This document shows positions 61,113-64,000 of a stretch of DNA of 64,000 bases, one piece after another. Origin of the DNA: CAZBSE01 sp964578625. Its GTDB lineage: Bacteria; Actinomycetota; Humimicrobiia; Humimicrobiales; Humimicrobiaceae. Both the position numbers and the translations under genes were made by a program. Where the stretch lies: NCBI GenBank assembly GCA_964578625.1, contig CAZODQ010000005.1:20068-84067 (forward strand). The letters run 5' to 3'. Each line of letters begins with the position of its first letter. Position 1 is the stretch's first letter. The notes below the pieces were generated by a model that was not told the origin of the DNA, made no database searches, and saw only the letters and a program-made list of their open reading frames with translations.

Positions 61113-61976
61113 TCTGCAACTCTTATAGGTGATCCGCCAAACCTTATAATGGGTATAAAGCTTGGTTTTACCTTTAATGATTTTATAATCCATGATGCCC
61201 CAATTGTCATAGTTGCAGGAGCGATTACCTTGCTTTATTGCTATATGGTCAGCAGAAAATCGATTACTCCAACTGAGCAAATACCCAGGAAGGAATATGA
61301 AGCAATGGATCCTGCCGAAGCCATAGAAGATAAAAGACAACTTAAGATTGCACTTGCTGCATTTGGGACCGCGATCTTCTTTTTTATTACTCATGGTTTG
61401 ATAGAGAAATATTTTCATATCCCCCTTACAATACCTCTTGCTGCTATGATACCTGCTTTTATTATGTTAATAATTATAGGTAAGAGGTCGGAGGAGATTT
61501 TATTGATGGTGGACTACGGAGTACTGCTGTTTTTCATAGGATTGTTTATAGTGGTGGGTGGTCTGGAATATACAGGGGTTATAAATACAGTTGCAGGCCA
61601 TATTGTCACTTTATTTAAAGGTAATGATCTGGGATTTCTCGGCACGCTTATGTGGAGCTCAGGTATAGGAAGTGGTATTGTGGATAATGTACCCTTATCT
61701 CTTTCCATGACATATATCCTGGAGAGTGTGGTGAAATATGCAGGAGTTCCCGCACTGTCAATAATGGTCTGGGCGACTACACTGGGTATGAATATAGGGG
61801 GTAATTTTACTCCCATAGGAGCTTCGGCAAATGTGGTAGCATATTCGTCTATGGAAAAAAGAGGCCAGTCAATTGGCTGGAAAAGGTGGCTGAAACTTGC
61901 AGTGCCGGCTACACTGATTACTCTTGTCGTATCCAATATCGCGATTTTTATTAAATATATTACCGGATTTTTCTAA
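60672..61976 (+). CDS. ArsB/NhaD (ion transporter superfamily) permease, copy 1
   Basis: 434 aa with about 11 membrane segments. Pseudo-symmetric signature elements: DNVTVMLFF in the first half and SGIVDNVPLS in the second, plus GGSATLIGDPPNLIMG and GMNIGGNFTPIGASANVV. The superfamily includes ArsB, NhaD and SLC13-like carboxylate carriers; the substrate cannot be assigned. ArsR/ArsC are absent. Paralogue at 62465. No strong ribosome-binding site besides GAAG upstream. Confidence 0.87.
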   Translation: MNFQLIAIIIFLLTYIIIITERVNRTIVAFAGALLLILFGVFDINKAISFVSWETIGFLFGMFIIVAALSDAGFFKFLALIIARRLKYSHTRIFIFFPIIIALLSAFMDNVTVMLFFATLTYELCKMLKMNATSLIITEVIMANIGGSATLIGDPPNLIMGIKLGFTFNDFIIHDAPIVIVAGAITLLYCYMVSRKSITPTEQIPRKEYEAMDPAEAIEDKRQLKIALAAFGTAIFFFITHGLIEKYFHIPLTIPLAAMIPAFIMLIIIGKRSEEILLMVDYGVLLFFIGLFIVVGGLEYTGVINTVAGHIVTLFKGNDLGFLGTLMWSSGIGSGIVDNVPLSLSMTYILESVVKYAGVPALSIMVWATTLGMNIGGNFTPIGASANVVAYSSMEKRGQSIGWKRWLKLAVPATLITLVVSNIAIFIKYITGFF

Positions 61977-61999
61977 TAGCCAGTCTTACAAATCACCTA

Positions 62000-62134
62000 G
62001 CAAATGGAGAAAATGCAGCTGGGAATAGGAATTTCACCGGATATATGCAATACCTTATTTAATATAGGGATAGACGTTGTGACTTCAGGCAATCATATTT
62101 ACAAAAAGAGAGAAATTTATGATTATATAGCCAA
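62000..62134 (+). pseudogene. Remnant of a YmdB-like phosphodiesterase gene
   Basis: Codons from 62000 read ANGENAAG, the hallmark of TIGR00282/YmdB metallophosphoesterases; after a frameshift at about 62021-62024 the next frame gives GIGISPDICNTLFNIGIDVVTSGNHIY...IYDYIA, the following family segment (active-site GNH). Both ends are lost: it is joined directly to a prmC fragment. No complete ymdB lies in the window. Confidence 0.75.
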
Positions 62135-62298
62135 ACAGCCCAGGCTATCGGCGGAACTGCTGCTCAGTTCAGTACTTAATAGATCCTAAAATAAGCACTT
62201 CATTAAAAGAAATGTCGGAAGGCATTATGAGTCCAAAGCAAATAATAATTGAGAAGGATTATAATCAGAGAGACCGGATCTTAATAATCGAAGTATAA
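62135..62298 (+). pseudogene. Internally deleted prmC remnant
   Basis: 62136-62180 matches 59654-59698 of prmC (PRLSAELLLSSVLN). After one extra A, 62182-62298 matches 60389-60505 (the prmC C-terminus to its stop). The middle 690 bp of prmC are missing, and the joint shifts the frame, so no protein results. It is the upstream edge of the duplicated permease unit. Confidence 0.85.
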
Positions 62299-62905
62299 AT
62301 TAAGACTAAAGAGGCCGGAAAATCATTGCACAAGACAATGACCAATTTTATAATCGGTGTCTTGTTTTTATGTCGGATAGTAATTTATGGCAGGGTTTGT
62401 TTTTTTAAATCTTAGGTGGTAGGATTTTGCTAATTTTTATTTGAGAAGAAGTGCAGGATAGAAAATGAATTTTCAGTTAATAGCTATAATAATTTTTTTA
62501 CTGACTTATATAATTATCATAACCGAAAGAGTGAACAGGACTATAGTCGCATTTGCAGGTGCTCTACTGCTGATTCTTTTCGGCGTTTTTGATATAAATA
62601 AAGCCATAAGCTTTGTCAGCTGGGAGACCATAGGATTTTTATTCGGGATGTTTATTATAGTGGCGGCCCTCTCGGATGCCGGTTTTTTTAAATTTCTGGC
62701 TCTCATAATAGCAAGACGGCTTAAATATTCTCATACAAGAATATTTATCTTTTTCCCTATAATCATAGCGCTTCTCTCGGCTTTTATGGACAATGTCACA
62801 GTGATGCTGTTTTTTGCCACTCTTACCTATGAGCTCTGTAAGATGCTGAAAATGAATGCGACTTCCTTAATAATTACAGAAGTCATCATGGCCAATATTG
62901 GAGGA
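62248..62905 (+). repeat. Direct repeat shared with 60455-61112 (second copy)
   Basis: Constant offset of 1793 bp to the first copy. It covers the prmC remnant end, the terminator copy, the intergenic stretch and the first 147 codons of the second permease. Confidence 0.85.
62331..62369 (+). terminator. Second copy of the prmC terminator
   Basis: Same hairpin as at 60538-60576 (CAAGACA / TGTCTTG plus TTTTT), carried along by the duplication; here it would end transcripts from the first permease gene. Confidence 0.6.
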
Positions 62906-63769
62906 ACTGCGACTATTGTAGGTAATCCGCCAAACGTTATCATGGGTTTGAAACTAGGTTATTACTTTAACGATTTTGTAATTCATAATGCGCCAATTGT
63001 CATAATTGCTGGAGCAGTTACTTTACTTTATTGTTATCTGGTAAGCAGAAAATCAATCACACCGCAAGGGCATATATCCAGGGGAGAGTATGAGGCAATG
63101 GATCCTGCCGAAGCCATAGAAAATAAAAAACAACTTAAGATTGCACTGGCTGCATTTGGGACCGCAATATTGTTTTTAATCACCCACAGGTTCATAGAAG
63201 AATATTTACATATCCCGCTTACGGTGCCTCTTGCCGCCATGATACCGGCTTTTACTATGCTGATTATATTAGGCAAGAGATCGAGGGAGATTTTATTAAA
63301 AGTAGACTATGAAGTACTGTTATTTTTTATGGGTTTATTTATGGTGGTAGGCGGCCTGGAACATACGGGGGTCATAAATACAATCGCAGGCTCTATTACC
63401 GATCTTTTCAAGAATAATCATATGGGATTTTTAAGCACTCTCGTGTGGGGTTCCGGTGTAGCGAGCGGTATTGTAGATAATATACCTTTTTCTCTTTCCA
63501 TGGCGTATGTCTTGGAAAATGTAGTTAAGTTTGCAGGAGTCCCTGTGCTATCGATGATGGTATGGGCGACTACCTTAGGAATGAATATAGGGGGTAATTT
63601 TACTCCCATAGGAGCTTCAGCCAATGTGGTTGCATATTCGTCTATGGAAAAAAGAGGCCAGTCAATCGGCTGGAAAAGGTGGATGAAACTTGCAGTACCG
63701 GCTACACTGATCTCTCTTGCAGTATGTAATATAGGGATTTTTATTAAATATGTTACCGGATTTTTCTAA
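62465..63769 (+). CDS. ArsB/NhaD (ion transporter superfamily) permease, copy 2
   Basis: 434 aa, same length and topology as copy 1. Residues 1-147 are identical, the centre differs at roughly a quarter of positions (for example GNPPNVIMG for GDPPNLIMG, YYFNDFVIHNAP), and the last 60 residues are almost identical. DNVTVMLFF and SGIVDNIPFS are both kept, so the protein should be functional. Differences near GDPPN/GNPPN could change substrate preference. Confidence 0.87.
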   Translation: MNFQLIAIIIFLLTYIIIITERVNRTIVAFAGALLLILFGVFDINKAISFVSWETIGFLFGMFIIVAALSDAGFFKFLALIIARRLKYSHTRIFIFFPIIIALLSAFMDNVTVMLFFATLTYELCKMLKMNATSLIITEVIMANIGGTATIVGNPPNVIMGLKLGYYFNDFVIHNAPIVIIAGAVTLLYCYLVSRKSITPQGHISRGEYEAMDPAEAIENKKQLKIALAAFGTAILFLITHRFIEEYLHIPLTVPLAAMIPAFTMLIILGKRSREILLKVDYEVLLFFMGLFMVVGGLEHTGVINTIAGSITDLFKNNHMGFLSTLVWGSGVASGIVDNIPFSLSMAYVLENVVKFAGVPVLSMMVWATTLGMNIGGNFTPIGASANVVAYSSMEKRGQSIGWKRWMKLAVPATLISLAVCNIGIFIKYVTGFF

Positions 63770-63869
63770 TATCCAGCCTGAAAAATAACCTTTTGGTTAA
63801 TTCTTTATTTTCCAATCTATAATTTTATAAATTACCGGCCGAACAAAAATCATGGAGGCTTAATTCTGT

Positions 63870-63897
63870 TTGAAAAAAAAATAAAAATCGTTATAAT
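63870..63897 (+). promoter_or_regulatory. Promoter of tRNA-fMet
   Basis: TTGAAA (63870-63875), 16 nt spacer, TATAAT (63892-63897). The predicted start is about 43 nt before the tRNA. The remaining gap from 63770 shows nothing else. Confidence 0.6.
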
Positions 63898-63946
63898 AGG
63901 TTTTTGCGATAGAGAAAGTAAAAGGCAGTTCATAAACATAATTCGG

Positions 63947-64000
<54 letters not shown>

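Overview
The window looks like a chromosomal segment of an AT-rich, anaerobic, deep-branching actinobacterium. The best evidence is gene order. recF - DUF721/dciA - gyrB - gyrA - DUF4870 - DUF3566 protein - tRNA-Ile(GAT) - tRNA-Ala(TGC) (6.9-14.3 kb) matches the order near the origin in Actinomycetota such as Mycobacterium, and rho - rpmE - thyX - DUF1385 - prfA - prmC (53.9-60.5 kb) agrees with it. The low GC, many TTG/GTG starts, an NAD-linked formate dehydrogenase and no respiratory genes would suit an uncultured low-GC lineage (Humimicrobiia-like). That placement is inference.

Layout. 0-6.8 kb (minus strand): formate dehydrogenase operon nuoE-like > NuoF/GltD fusion > fdhA (Cys type) > fdhD (cut by the window edge). 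6.9-14.3 kb: replication/gyrase block and two tRNAs, with no dnaA or dnaN next to recF. 14.4-17.5 kb: Rrf2 regulator, an unknown membrane protein, an orphan GatC-type PTS permease and a DUF3786 protein. 17.6-24.6 kb: SorC-type regulator with a clear promoter/operator, a 2-oxoacid (probably pyruvate) dehydrogenase complex E1alpha-E1beta-E2, a Zn-ribbon protein, lipB on the opposite strand, and lpd (E3). 24.7-36.5 kb: housekeeping and small accessory genes: M23 peptidase, class I aldolase, lipoproteins, a PadR operon with two palindromic operators, YbjQ-like protein, GNAT, a pilin-like protein, a truncated 7TM sensor, a glmU C-terminal-like protein beside glmM, a TPM protein and a flavodoxin.

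36.6-48.4 kb is an accessory region: a PerR/Fur regulator with katG, several acidic-linker lipoproteins, alpha/beta hydrolases, a beta-lactamase-like lipoprotein, a beta-propeller lipoprotein and an unknown protein with a nucleotidyltransferase-like motif. Between these genes lie seven or eight short elements in one orientation. All begin TGGCT(G/A) or a close variant, resemble the 3' end of a tRNA read in antisense, and read as short C-terminal peptide tails. Four of them are full 71-bp repeats. The region ends at the 3' side of tRNA-Arg(CCT). This is the least explained structure in the window.

48.4-60.5 kb is core again: ddl with an aminotransferase, a GNAT protein, a Trp T-box leader in front of a TrpB2-type trpB, rho, a folD with an unusual coiled-coil tail, rpmE, thyX, DUF1385, prfA and prmC. 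60.6-63.8 kb holds two tandem ArsB/NhaD-type permease genes. They share a tract of about 658 bp that looks identical, and between them sit remnants of ymdB and prmC. The window ends inside an initiator tRNA-fMet gene.
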